NCBI GenBank assembly: GCA_937897245.1
Contig: CALCBO010000074.1
Location: 1-5,242 of the forward strand
Origin: an uncultured Caryophanales bacterium
Lineage (GTDB): Bacteria; Bacillota_I; Bacilli_A; RF39; UBA660
Length of the DNA: 5,242 bases
Direction of reading: 5' to 3'
Both the position numbers and the translations under genes were made by a program. The notes beneath the pieces are model-generated. The model was not told the origin of the DNA. It worked only from the letters and a program-made list of their open reading frames with translations, and did not search any database. Shown here piece by piece: positions 1 through 5,242 of this stretch (its first letter is position 1; each line of letters starts with the position of its first letter).

Positions 1-19
1 TTTGAAATAAATCACCCAT
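1..19 (-). CDS. 5' end of an unidentified gene (first six codons)
   Basis: The ATG lies at 19-17 on the minus strand and the frame stays open to the window edge, reading M-G-D-L-F-Q. A strong ribosome binding site (AGGAGAGG) and a consensus promoter lie directly upstream, so this is very likely a true gene start even though only six residues are visible. It follows the TadZ-like gene in the same direction. It has its own promoter, so it may be a separate transcription unit rather than part of the pilus operon. No function can be assigned from six residues. Confidence 0.65.
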
Positions 20-24
20 AACAA

Positions 25-32
25 CCTCTCCT
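25..32 (-). promoter_or_regulatory. Ribosome binding site of the left-edge gene
   Basis: On the minus strand the bases read AGGAGAGG, a good anti-16S match ending five nucleotides before the ATG at 19-17. It supports that ATG as a genuine start. Confidence 0.7.
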
Positions 33-41
33 TCATTTCTT

Positions 42-71
42 ATTATAATATTTATTATTGAGTTTTGTCAA
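42..71 (-). promoter_or_regulatory. Consensus sigma-A-type promoter of the left-edge gene
   Basis: On the minus strand a perfect -35 box TTGACA (71-66) and a perfect -10 box TATAAT (47-42) are separated by 18 nt. The -35 box begins only four bases after the stop codon of the TadZ-like gene. Transcription would start near position 35, giving a leader of about 16 nt that just contains the ribosome binding site. AT-rich DNA produces many chance -10 boxes. The perfect -35, the acceptable spacing and the correct position before an RBS and ATG make this one credible. Confidence 0.7.
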
Positions 72-75
72 TTTA

Positions 76-1083
76 TTATCTTCTAAATAATCCAAATATT
101 CTATTTGAATTGCCTTTTTGTTGATTACTATATAGTCCTAATTTAGATAAAAAATCAACTACTATGGCATTTTTTTTACGTTCATCTAATGGTGGCATAT
201 TATAAAAAACTTTCATACCAGCTTCACTTTCAAAATCCATTACATCATTGTTAAGTAATAAACTCATATTTAGGATAACCTTATATTTACTTATTTTGTT
301 AAAAATCAACTTATTATTGGCTACTAATCTATTAAGTTTAATAGTACTTGGTTCTAACAAATATATTACATCTGAACAAAAACTATCATCTCTACATTTA
401 TTTAAATCTACTAATATTATTTTTACATTACTAAATTTAGCTATGGCACTTTTAATATCTGTTTCTTTGACTGTTATCATTTGTTTGTCCCTAAATAATT
501 GAAAATCACTTTTATCAATTTCTATTGCTAGGACACCTTCTTTACCATATATTGAAGCTAGTTCTTTTTTTAATATATAAATAAAGGTTGTAGCGCCTGC
601 ATGTTCACTAGCATTTTTAAAGCCTATAATGGTTTGACCTTTTTCTATTCTAGTTGATACGTTTGCAAGTGCAGTTCCTGTATCTTCTGTTTGTTCACCC
701 TTCTTCATCTTAAGTATAGATTCAACATCTTTTAAAGTATTAGGTTTTTTTAGTAAATACTTTATACCATTAGAATTAGTAGTGAAATTATAGATTCCTA
801 ATGATATTAAATGTCCTAAGAAATTAGGAGTACATAGATTACTACCTTCAGGTAATAAGAATATTATTTTTTCTGCTTCTAGTCCTTTAACTAATACTTC
901 ATATGTTCTTATATCACCATAATTTTTTAGAGAAGTTACATCTAAAATCATTTTACTGTAAAAAAAACTTCTAAACATTTCGACAATTTCAGATACATCA
1001 TATACTCCACTAATATTTTTTATGATATCAATATCTAAATTTGATAATGTATTTTGTTGTTCATTTGCGATTATAACATTCAT
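76..1083 (-). CDS. tadZ: CpaE/TadZ-like pilus localisation protein with degenerate P-loop
   Basis: This 335-residue soluble protein has no membrane segment. Residues 1-125 look like a receiver-type alpha/beta domain without obvious phosphorylation chemistry, followed by a short linker (about 126-150). Residues 151-320 resemble the MinD/ParA-like fold of CpaE/TadZ. The Walker A position reads GFKNASEHAGATT (154-166), where the glycine-lysine-threonine of an active P-loop is replaced by G-A-T-T and the signature lysine is absent. Strand VLAIEID (184-190) and the Walker-B-like ILVDLN (223-228, Asp226) follow. In Tad systems such proteins place the machinery at the pole or at its assembly site; that role here is inferred. 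The gene follows the second pseudopilin by 18 nt, with a weak AAAGGG ribosome binding site. Its place at the 3' end of the cluster, away from tadA, is unusual. The family call rests on the P-loop style and on context. Confidence 0.65.
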   Translation of the reverse strand: MNVIIANEQQNTLSNLDIDIIKNISGVYDVSEIVEMFRSFFYSKMILDVTSLKNYGDIRTYEVLVKGLEAEKIIFLLPEGSNLCTPNFLGHLISLGIYNFTTNSNGIKYLLKKPNTLKDVESILKMKKGEQTEDTGTALANVSTRIEKGQTIIGFKNASEHAGATTFIYILKKELASIYGKEGVLAIEIDKSDFQLFRDKQMITVKETDIKSAIAKFSNVKIILVDLNKCRDDSFCSDVIYLLEPSTIKLNRLVANNKLIFNKISKYKVILNMSLLLNNDVMDFESEAGMKVFYNMPPLDERKKNAIVVDFLSKLGLYSNQQKGNSNRIFGLFRR

Positions 1084-1101
1084 TATTTATCAACGCCCTT
1101 T

Positions 1102-1593
1102 TTAATCTTTTTCAAATGCTTTGGTATCTCCAGTAATTTGAAATAATCTGAAATCAAAAATTCTACTAATAACAGGTATTTCAATATTAATTTTAGTACA
1201 TATTCGGTAGAATGATTTACCTTTAATGTCAGTTGTATTACTAGATTTTATTGACATTATACTACTTTGATTTTTATACTTATTGGCATCAACTTCTATT
1301 TCTTTATAGCAATATGCTCTTGTCTCTGGATCTTTTGTCCATTCACCGCCATCAGTATCAGAGGGACAGGTCATCTGACCCATAGTATAACCAATTTTAG
1401 TTGCATATTCTTTTATTTCTGCTGAGCAGTTTTTATCACAAACTCCATCATATGCTTCTATTGTTGAAATGACTTTATTCTTCATGCGAAATGCTTTCAT
1501 ATAATTGATATTAAAAGCCATATAACCTAATGCTACAACTATAAAAATTACAATTATTGATAATACTACTGTTCCACCTAATGCGTCTCTCAT
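1102..1593 (-). CDS. TadE/TadF-like pseudopilin (minor pilin), second of a paralogous pair
   Basis: This 163-residue protein has a very short polar N-terminus (MRDALGG), one membrane segment (about 8-30) and an ectodomain of about 130 residues, the layout of pilin-like minor subunits. Five cysteines (52, 56, 76, 95, 132) lie outside the membrane, and at least two disulfides seem possible. It is clearly paralogous to the gene just upstream. The two align without gaps over residues 1-51, sharing Y31, AFR 34-36, KN 38-39, VIS 41-43, IE 45-46 and GV 50-51, and again near the C-terminus (IS followed by FQ-x-x-GDT at 151-157). The ribosome binding site AGGTGA begins one base after the upstream stop codon, and the intergenic gap is 14 nt. 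A role as a minor or initiating pilus subunit is inferred from neighbours and architecture. I do not recognise a named family with confidence. Confidence 0.7.
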   Translation of the reverse strand: MRDALGGTVVLSIIVIFIVVALGYMAFNINYMKAFRMKNKVISTIEAYDGVCDKNCSAEIKEYATKIGYTMGQMTCPSDTDGGEWTKDPETRAYCYKEIEVDANKYKNQSSIMSIKSSNTTDIKGKSFYRICTKINIEIPVISRIFDFRLFQITGDTKAFEKD

Positions 1594-1607
1594 AATTATT
1601 CACCTAC

Positions 1608-2057
1608 TTAGTAATTGGTATCTATTGCTCGCGTATCTCCACTTACTTGGAAAAAAGTAAATCCTAACTTACTTATGATTGGAATTGGTAATTCTAATTT
1701 TACCAATATATTATATATTTTTTTATCACTTTTAGTATTAGTTAATCTGTAACAGAAAATCCCACTACTATGTGGAGTATAGTTAGTGGGACAGTTCAAA
1801 TCACTTTTTCCTGAATAACCTACACTTTTGGCGTTATCTATGATTCTTTTTATACAAGCTGTATCTTTATTATTACTAATACTTGAATCTAATCCACACC
1901 CTATTACTCCCTCATATTGTTCAATTGAAGATATTACCATATTTTTTACTCTAAACGCTCTCTGGTATATGACAATAAAGCCAAGAATTCCTTCAACAAG
2001 GAGTAGAAACACAGCAATAAATATAATGTTCATTATTCCACCAAAAGCCTCTTGCAT
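1608..2057 (-). CDS. TadE/TadF-like pseudopilin (minor pilin), first of a paralogous pair
   Basis: This 149-residue protein has the short N-terminus MQEAFGG, a single hydrophobic segment (about 8-30) and a soluble C-terminal part. The hydrophobic segment contains an unusual buried glutamate (Glu22). Cysteines lie at 54, 68, 89 and 102. The last two sit in NCP and FCYR contexts that match TCPS and YCYK of its downstream paralogue, suggesting a conserved disulfide. The C-terminus carries PIPIIS (124-129) and SGDTRA (139-144), also shared with the paralogue. The start is supported by a strong GAGGTGA ribosome binding site about seven bases upstream of the ATG. It is the first gene after the Flp-like pilin, from which it is separated by 60 nt containing a hairpin. 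Its probable role is a minor pilin or assembly-initiating pseudopilin of the Tad machine; this is inferred from architecture and context. Confidence 0.7.
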   Translation of the reverse strand: MQEAFGGIMNIIFIAVFLLLVEGILGFIVIYQRAFRVKNMVISSIEQYEGVIGCGLDSSISNNKDTACIKRIIDNAKSVGYSGKSDLNCPTNYTPHSSGIFCYRLTNTKSDKKIYNILVKLELPIPIISKLGFTFFQVSGDTRAIDTNY

Positions 2058-2078
2058 TTATATTCACCTCAATTTATT

Positions 2079-2106
2079 TTGTGATTTAATACATGATTAA
2101 ACACAA
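2079..2106 (-). other. AT-rich hairpin between the pilin and pseudopilin genes
   Basis: An inverted repeat pairs TTGTGATTTAA (2079-2089, plus strand) with TTAAACACAA (2097-2106) around a seven-base loop. That gives ten base pairs with one bulged A. It lies 11 nt after the stop codon of the small pilin and upstream of the next gene's ribosome binding site. No T-run follows it, so it is not a standard intrinsic terminator. It could protect the 3' end of the pilin mRNA or weaken read-through. In such AT-rich DNA it could also be chance. Confidence 0.4.
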
Positions 2107-2117
2107 TTTAATTATTA

Positions 2118-2288
2118 TTAACCTCCAACTTTACTTTGATCATTTTCCTCATATGTATTGATATCATTCCATTGATTACTAATAGAATTTTTAATACTAG
2201 GCCACATAAACCAGAAAAATCCAATTACAGCTGCTATAGCAATTAATGTAATTACTGTTAAGTTTAATTCTCCTGTAGCTGCTTTCAT
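2118..2288 (-). CDS. Flp-like small major pilin (56 residues)
   Basis: A 56-codon reading frame runs from ATG at 2288-2286 to TAA at 2120-2118. The product starts MKAATGELN, followed by a hydrophobic helix (about 11-30, rich in I, A, V, F and W). A short polar tail ends in EENDQSKVGG. Tiny size, an N-terminal hydrophobic helix after a very short leader, and position directly after tadB/tadC are typical of Flp pilins, the main fibre subunit of Tad pili. The canonical Flp pattern (glycine cleavage site, then Glu-Tyr at +5/+6) is not present; here Glu7 directly follows Gly6, so cleavage after Gly6 is only a guess. The ATG has a plausible ribosome binding site (AAAGGATGGG) about eight bases upstream. 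A good promoter lies in the preceding 71-nt gap, consistent with high expression of a structural subunit. It lacks the cysteines found in the two downstream pseudopilins. Confidence 0.75.
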   Translation of the reverse strand: MKAATGELNLTVITLIAIAAVIGFFWFMWPSIKNSISNQWNDINTYEENDQSKVGG

Positions 2289-2320
2289 ATCTTATCCCAT
2301 CCTTTCTTTATTATATTTAG

Positions 2321-2349
2321 ATTATAGCAAATCAAAAAATCTTTTTCAA
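2321..2349 (-). promoter_or_regulatory. Extended -10 sigma-A-type promoter of the pilin gene
   Basis: On the minus strand TTGAAA (2349-2344) is followed by a 17-nt spacer and a perfect TATAAT (2326-2321). The -10 box is preceded by TGC, which creates an extended -10 element (TGCTATAAT). The expected transcript start is near 2314, about 26 nt before the pilin ATG. This is the longest gap inside the cluster. An internal promoter here would raise the pilin and downstream genes above the level of the ATPase and platform genes. Confidence 0.65.
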
Positions 2350-2359
2350 TACTTTTTAA

Positions 2360-3163
2360 TTAAAACATACTCATCATAGAAATTAAAATTACAAGCATAA
2401 CACCTACTCCAGTTACAACAAGCATAACCATAGTTTGACTTTCCATATGATTTAATCTTTCTTTATACTTTGTTTCTCTGGCTTTATTTTGTAAGCTTGA
2501 CACTGTTCTTGAAAACATCATTAATCTTTCTTGTTTTCTCTCTTGAGAACCGATACCTAAACGATATAGCAATCTCATCATTCGCATAGAATCTCTAACT
2601 GGATAGGTATTAGCAAATTCCATATAGGGATCTACAGTTGCATCACCAGCATTGATGCGATCAATCATTCTTCTTAAACCGGGTTTAAATATTTCTGGTG
2701 CATCACTTATTGATTTACCAATAGCAACCGGTACAGTATAATGTTGAATTAATATTTCTAAACTCTTTAAATAATATGGCAACATTACATCTATTTCATG
2801 TAAATGTTGTTTATAATAGTTTTTTAATTGAATATATGGTAATTTAAAAGCTCCTACTGCCACAACTGCAGATAAAACCAAATTTAAGAAGAATTGTGAA
2901 TTAAAAATTTCACTTGATCTATTTCCAGAAATCATAAGAACCATTACTACTAAAAATGCTATAAAAGCTGTAGTAACTCTCTTTGAATATAATTGGTTTA
3001 TATCAACATTTTCACCATATCTAGCATATACTAAAAATTGATAATCATCTTCTTTTAGAGCCTCCAAGTACTTTTGGTTATCGGCAAAAAACTTTTCCTT
3101 ATTTATAGTATTATTATATACTAATATGAACATAATAATGGCTCCAACAATAATTATTTCCAT
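2360..3163 (-). CDS. tadC: TadC-like membrane platform protein (T2SSF/GspF type)
   Basis: This 267-residue integral membrane protein has hydrophobic segments at about 3-17, 63-79, 92-110 and 244-266. The cytoplasmic helical region of about 112-240 corresponds to a type II secretion F (GspF/PilC) domain; it contains DVMLPYYLKSLEILIQ (125-140) and the basic stretch RLGIGSQERKQERLMMFSRT (201-220). TadC proteins act with TadB as the inner platform on which the ATPase works. The gene starts inside the tadB stop codon (TAATG, one shared base), so translation is probably coupled. A TAGGTG ribosome binding site lies in the end of tadB. The length is a little under the typical 290-320 residues of proteobacterial TadC. 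Assignment as TadC rather than TadB rests on gene order, since both share the same domain. Confidence 0.75.
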   Translation of the reverse strand: MEIIIVGAIIMFILVYNNTINKEKFFADNQKYLEALKEDDYQFLVYARYGENVDINQLYSKRVTTAFIAFLVVMVLMISGNRSSEIFNSQFFLNLVLSAVVAVGAFKLPYIQLKNYYKQHLHEIDVMLPYYLKSLEILIQHYTVPVAIGKSISDAPEIFKPGLRRMIDRINAGDATVDPYMEFANTYPVRDSMRMMRLLYRLGIGSQERKQERLMMFSRTVSSLQNKARETKYKERLNHMESQTMVMLVVTGVGVMLVILISMMSMF

Positions 3164-4065
3164 TATTCAGCACCTACATTCTCATTATAATATTTTTCTC
3201 CTTTTAATAGGAAATAAGTATTAATAACTAATACTCCATGCATTAGAATTTGAACATATATTTTTTCTAATAGTTTTAAATATGCTTCTCTTCCTAATAA
3301 GTATTGGACGAGCATTACCATTAAATATAACATTATACCAAACTGTAGAAATGATTTATGGAATGATGCTCTTTCAATTCTATCACGATATACACTTTCA
3401 ACTAACATATCAATATCTAATTGCATATTTTCAAGTGAATCAGCTGAATTTTGAGCACCTTCTTTTGTTATTTGTAAGAATAATTGATGCATATTTTTTA
3501 CTATATAGTATGGATATAATTTGCTCATATAATCTAGTGCTTCATCTATTGTACCATTATCATAACTCATCGTAATCATTTGTCTTACATCACTCAATAC
3601 TGGATCTTCAAGTACACCAGAATTTGCTACTCCTTCAAGTGCTTTAACAAATGATTGAGTAGTTGCAAACTCCATTATGGTATTTGATGTATATACCTGT
3701 ATTTGTTCAAATAAGAATTCTGAATAGGTTTTTTTACATCTTAAATATGTTATATATGGTACAAAAGAAACTGCTATTAAAGCATAGATTATACTGATAA
3801 TTAAATTATAGAAATACAAATAAGTTACAACTGAAGCAAAGGATGCAAACAGTGTAACTTGAATGGCATATTGTCTAGGAGTATATTCTTCTCCTAATTG
3901 TTTTGTTTTTTCTCTTACTACTTTAAATGAATATGGGGCGAATCTATCATACATTCCTTGAACTTGATTTAGAACGTATTTTCCAACATTATCACCTTGA
4001 TGATGTCTATATATGTAAATGCCTACGACAATAGCTATAATAATAAATAGTTCTTCAAAGTACAT
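3163..4065 (-). CDS. tadB: TadB-like membrane platform protein (T2SSF/GspF type)
   Basis: This 300-residue integral membrane protein has an N-terminal anchor (about 5-19), a hydrophobic pair at 68-87 and 88-108, and two C-terminal segments at about 242-258 and 270-287. The cytoplasmic region in between is a GspF/T2SSF-type helical domain (about 115-235). It shows the typical layout of an FLFEQIQVYTS helix, an ALEG turn at 142-145, D-N-G-T-I-D-E-A-L at 169-177, and an EGAQN segment at 202-206. In Tad systems this protein forms the inner-membrane platform with TadC and contacts the TadA ATPase. It starts 14 nt after the ATPase stop codon; an AAAGGGAAG ribosome binding site lies immediately after that stop. 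It overlaps tadC by one base. Confidence 0.78.
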   Translation of the reverse strand: MYFEELFIIIAIVVGIYIYRHHQGDNVGKYVLNQVQGMYDRFAPYSFKVVREKTKQLGEEYTPRQYAIQVTLFASFASVVTYLYFYNLIISIIYALIAVSFVPYITYLRCKKTYSEFLFEQIQVYTSNTIMEFATTQSFVKALEGVANSGVLEDPVLSDVRQMITMSYDNGTIDEALDYMSKLYPYYIVKNMHQLFLQITKEGAQNSADSLENMQLDIDMLVESVYRDRIERASFHKSFLQFGIMLYLMVMLVQYLLGREAYLKLLEKIYVQILMHGVLVINTYFLLKGEKYYNENVGAE

Positions 4066-4079
4066 AATTTCACTTCCCT

Positions 4080-5150
4080 TTATTCTTCTAATTTAGCAAT
4101 ACCTGCAAATGCTGTATTTGGAACTTGAGTTACGGTATTGTTAGTAGGTTGAGCATTTATAACCATTTGCTGTTGTGGTACTGTCTGTGGAGTAACAACT
4201 GGTGCAGCTAATGGTACTTGTATATTAGGATTTACAGCTAATCCATTATTAGCCTCTATTTGACTTGTTTGTGGTTGAGCTACTTGTTGAGTAGCTGCTA
4301 TAGTTGGAGTTTGTGCTTGAGTAACAACATTGGCAGCTGCTTGATTTGGTTGATTATTAGTAGTCGGTGTAACTATATTTTGTTGTGGATTCTGAGGTGT
4401 ATTTTTTACTTCCTCGTTTGGTTGTAATATGGCTTTATTTGCTGTAATTTCACTACTAAGTGGAGCTAAAACTGGTGTATTATTTGCAACTGTCGCTCCA
4501 TTATTATTTGTATTTTCTACAGTCGTTTCATTTTCTTGTTGGGATTCTGTAACATTATTAGTTTTATCTTTAGCTTCTTCTACAACATTTTCTTCATTAG
4601 TATTTACACTGACATCAGTATTTTCATTTTCAACATTGTTAGTTTCACTATTTTTATTTTTATTTTCATCGTTTTCTCCAACATTATCTTCATCAGAAGT
4701 TTCATGTATTGGCAATTCTTTAGGTAAATCCTTTATAATATCCTTTACTTCAATATTTTGATTTTCTATATATTCAATTAAATGATCACTTGGTTTACAC
4801 ATCATAGGTTGACCAAATATTTTTTGGTATATTATTCTAGATTTAGGTACATTATCATCATCTACATAGAATTCAGCTACTTCATCTATTTCACGGTGAA
4901 ATTTACCATATTCTTTACTATAAAAAGCCTTGATATGTACTCCTAGTTGAATATATCGATATATTGTTGTAAGGAACTGATGAACATCTAAATCAGTTTC
5001 CATTAATGAATATAGACGATATGGAATTGCCGATGCTTTATCAGCATGAATAGTAGATAAAATGTTATGTCCAGATGAAATTGAGTTTCGAACAGCTGAT
5101 ACTGCTTCTGCTGAACGTACCTCTGATAGTAGAATCCATTTTGGATTCTG
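4080..5150 (-). CDS. tadA: TadA/CpaF-type secretion ATPase, C-terminal part with long disordered tail (5' end lost)
   Basis: The frame is open from CAG at 5150-5148 to TAA at 4082-4080, giving 356 residues with no native start. The ATG at 5003 is an internal methionine and would remove conserved motifs. The fragment begins QNPKWILLSEVRS, the Walker B segment (Glu10), and continues with the histidine box SGHNILSTIHAD (26-37) and IPYRLYSLMETD. These are hallmarks of the PulE/VirB11-like CpaF/TadA family that powers Tad pilus assembly from the cytoplasm. The N-terminal domain and Walker A are missing because the sequence is broken at 5151. From about residue 150 to 356 the protein is low-complexity: first acidic and rich in N, E and T (about 150-213), then rich in N, Q, P, V, T and A. 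Such a tail is not part of the standard family. The gene is followed after 14 nt by tadB. Family identity is strong; completeness cannot be judged. Confidence 0.85.
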   Translation of the reverse strand, partial: QNPKWILLSEVRSAEAVSAVRNSISSGHNILSTIHADKASAIPYRLYSLMETDLDVHQFLTTIYRYIQLGVHIKAFYSKEYGKFHREIDEVAEFYVDDDNVPKSRIIYQKIFGQPMMCKPSDHLIEYIENQNIEVKDIIKDLPKELPIHETSDEDNVGENDENKNKNSETNNVENENTDVSVNTNEENVVEEAKDKTNNVTESQQENETTVENTNNNGATVANNTPVLAPLSSEITANKAILQPNEEVKNTPQNPQQNIVTPTTNNQPNQAAANVVTQAQTPTIAATQQVAQPQTSQIEANNGLAVNPNIQVPLAAPVVTPQTVPQQQMVINAQPTNNTVTQVPNTAFAGIAKLEE

Positions 5151-5151
5151 T
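5131..5151. other. Probable chimeric join between two unrelated sequences
   Basis: Left of this stretch, the minus strand encodes the ATPase in the frame using codon 5150-5148. Right of it, a stop (TGA 5153-5151) closes that frame and the upstream translation loses all resemblance to an ATPase. Meanwhile a different frame (codons starting at 5241) gives a sensible protein. The 21 bases between are readable in both frames: as QNPKWIL for the ATPase and as TESKMDS for the other protein. They probably occur in both source sequences, which is how a short-overlap misjoin would arise. Confidence 0.65.
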
Positions 5152-5242
5152 CATACAGTGAGGACACTGATAGAGAACCTTGTGAAGTCCCTCTGCGCGG
5201 TAATCCTCCGTGATACGGATGTTGTTATCCTTCTGCCACTTG
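5151..5242 (-). CDS. Foreign partial CDS: zinc-ribbon segment resembling Clostridia-type PlsC-like acyltransferases
   Basis: In the frame whose codons begin at 5241, the minus strand encodes about 30 residues. They run from KWQKDNNIRITEDYR through AEGLHKVLYQCPHCM, open to the window edge. QCPHC is half of a zinc ribbon. From memory, the combination of I-R-I-T, R-A-E-G-L-H-K-V-L-Y-Q-C-P-x-C and T-E-x-K-M resembles the region after the catalytic domain in 1-acyl-glycerol-3-phosphate acyltransferases of Lachnospiraceae-like Clostridia. Composition differs from the rest: 45 of 92 bases are G or C. Past the join this frame runs on into the ATPase DNA and stops at 5067-5065, which is not biologically meaningful. 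Alternatives include another CPxC-containing protein such as a phage terminase. The segment being coding is fairly sure; the family is tentative. Confidence 0.5.
   Translation of the reverse strand, partial: SGRRITTSVSRRITAQRDFTRFSISVLTV

Noticed and set aside
2327..2362. Rho-independent terminator after the TadC-like gene
   Set aside because: The A-run and T-run near 2331-2346 do not form a GC-containing stem; the segment is better explained as promoter spacer and -35 region.
4100..4700. Tandem repeats or a CRISPR-like array in the low-complexity region
   Set aside because: The stretch is biased in composition (N, Q, T and V codons) but shows no regular repeat unit or spacer pattern, and it stays in one open frame.
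248..4761. Several open frames on the plus strand (for example 248-502, 1828-2100, 3282-3575, 4429-4761)
   Set aside because: Each lies wholly or mostly inside a well-supported minus-strand gene, encodes hydrophobic or low-complexity sequence typical of antisense reading of AT-rich genes, and lacks recognisable domains.
5001..5003. ATG at 5003-5001 as the true start of a separate 307-residue protein
   Set aside because: Upstream codons in the same frame encode conserved ATPase motifs (Walker B and the histidine box), so this methionine is internal and the gene is only truncated at the join.
5151..5153. TGA recoding (TGA read as Trp, as in some Mollicutes) to explain the break in the ATPase
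   Set aside because: Reading through the TGA yields sequence upstream that does not resemble the ATPase family, and the window's genes use TGG for tryptophan, for example three times in the small pilin.
5151..5242. Phage terminase large subunit fragment (CPHC motif), suggesting prophage insertion into tadA
   Set aside because: The residues around CPHC (RAEGLHKVLYQ and TESKM) fit the acyltransferase zinc-ribbon region better from memory, and no other phage feature, attachment repeat or integrase is visible. It cannot be fully excluded from 30 residues.

Overview
The window is AT-rich and reads almost entirely on the minus strand. Ribosome binding sites are Shine-Dalgarno-like, all complete genes stop with TAA, and no secretin, outer-membrane lipoprotein or other Gram-negative gene is present. 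This suggests a low-GC Firmicutes-type bacterium (Bacilli, Clostridia or a gut Mollicutes-like relative). That taxonomic call is an inference from composition and protein style, not from a database match.

The content is a compact Tad-type (Flp/type IVc-like) pilus or secretion cluster. In transcription order (right to left) it runs as follows. First is the C-terminal part of a TadA/CpaF-type secretion ATPase with a long disordered tail (5150-4080). Next come two membrane platform proteins of the TadB and TadC type (4065-3163 and 3163-2360). Then follows a 56-residue Flp-like pilin (2288-2118), which is small and easily missed. Two paralogous single-TM pseudopilin-like proteins come next (2057-1608 and 1593-1102), and last a CpaE/TadZ-like protein with a degenerate P-loop (1083-76). 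Most genes are 14-18 nt apart or overlap by one base. The two larger gaps flank the pilin: 71 nt carrying a near-consensus extended -10 promoter, and 60 nt carrying a small AT-rich hairpin. At the left edge a new gene begins (first six codons) behind its own consensus promoter and strong ribosome binding site.

The expected division of labour, from knowledge of Tad systems, is that TadA powers assembly at the cytoplasmic face and TadB/TadC form the inner platform. The small protein would be the major fibre subunit, and the two pseudopilins would be minor or initiating subunits. The TadZ-like protein would help position the machine. No prepilin peptidase gene lies in the window.

The right end (about 5131-5242) does not belong to this locus. 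The ATPase reading frame breaks abruptly just upstream of its Walker B segment. It joins about 92 nt of roughly 49% GC sequence that encodes, in another frame, a zinc-ribbon-like fragment resembling the C-terminal part of Clostridia-type 1-acyl-glycerol-3-phosphate acyltransferases. The join falls in a short stretch that makes sense in both frames, so an assembly chimera is the likeliest explanation. I see a normal, somewhat divergent Tad pilus cluster with several odd details rather than a clearly new system.
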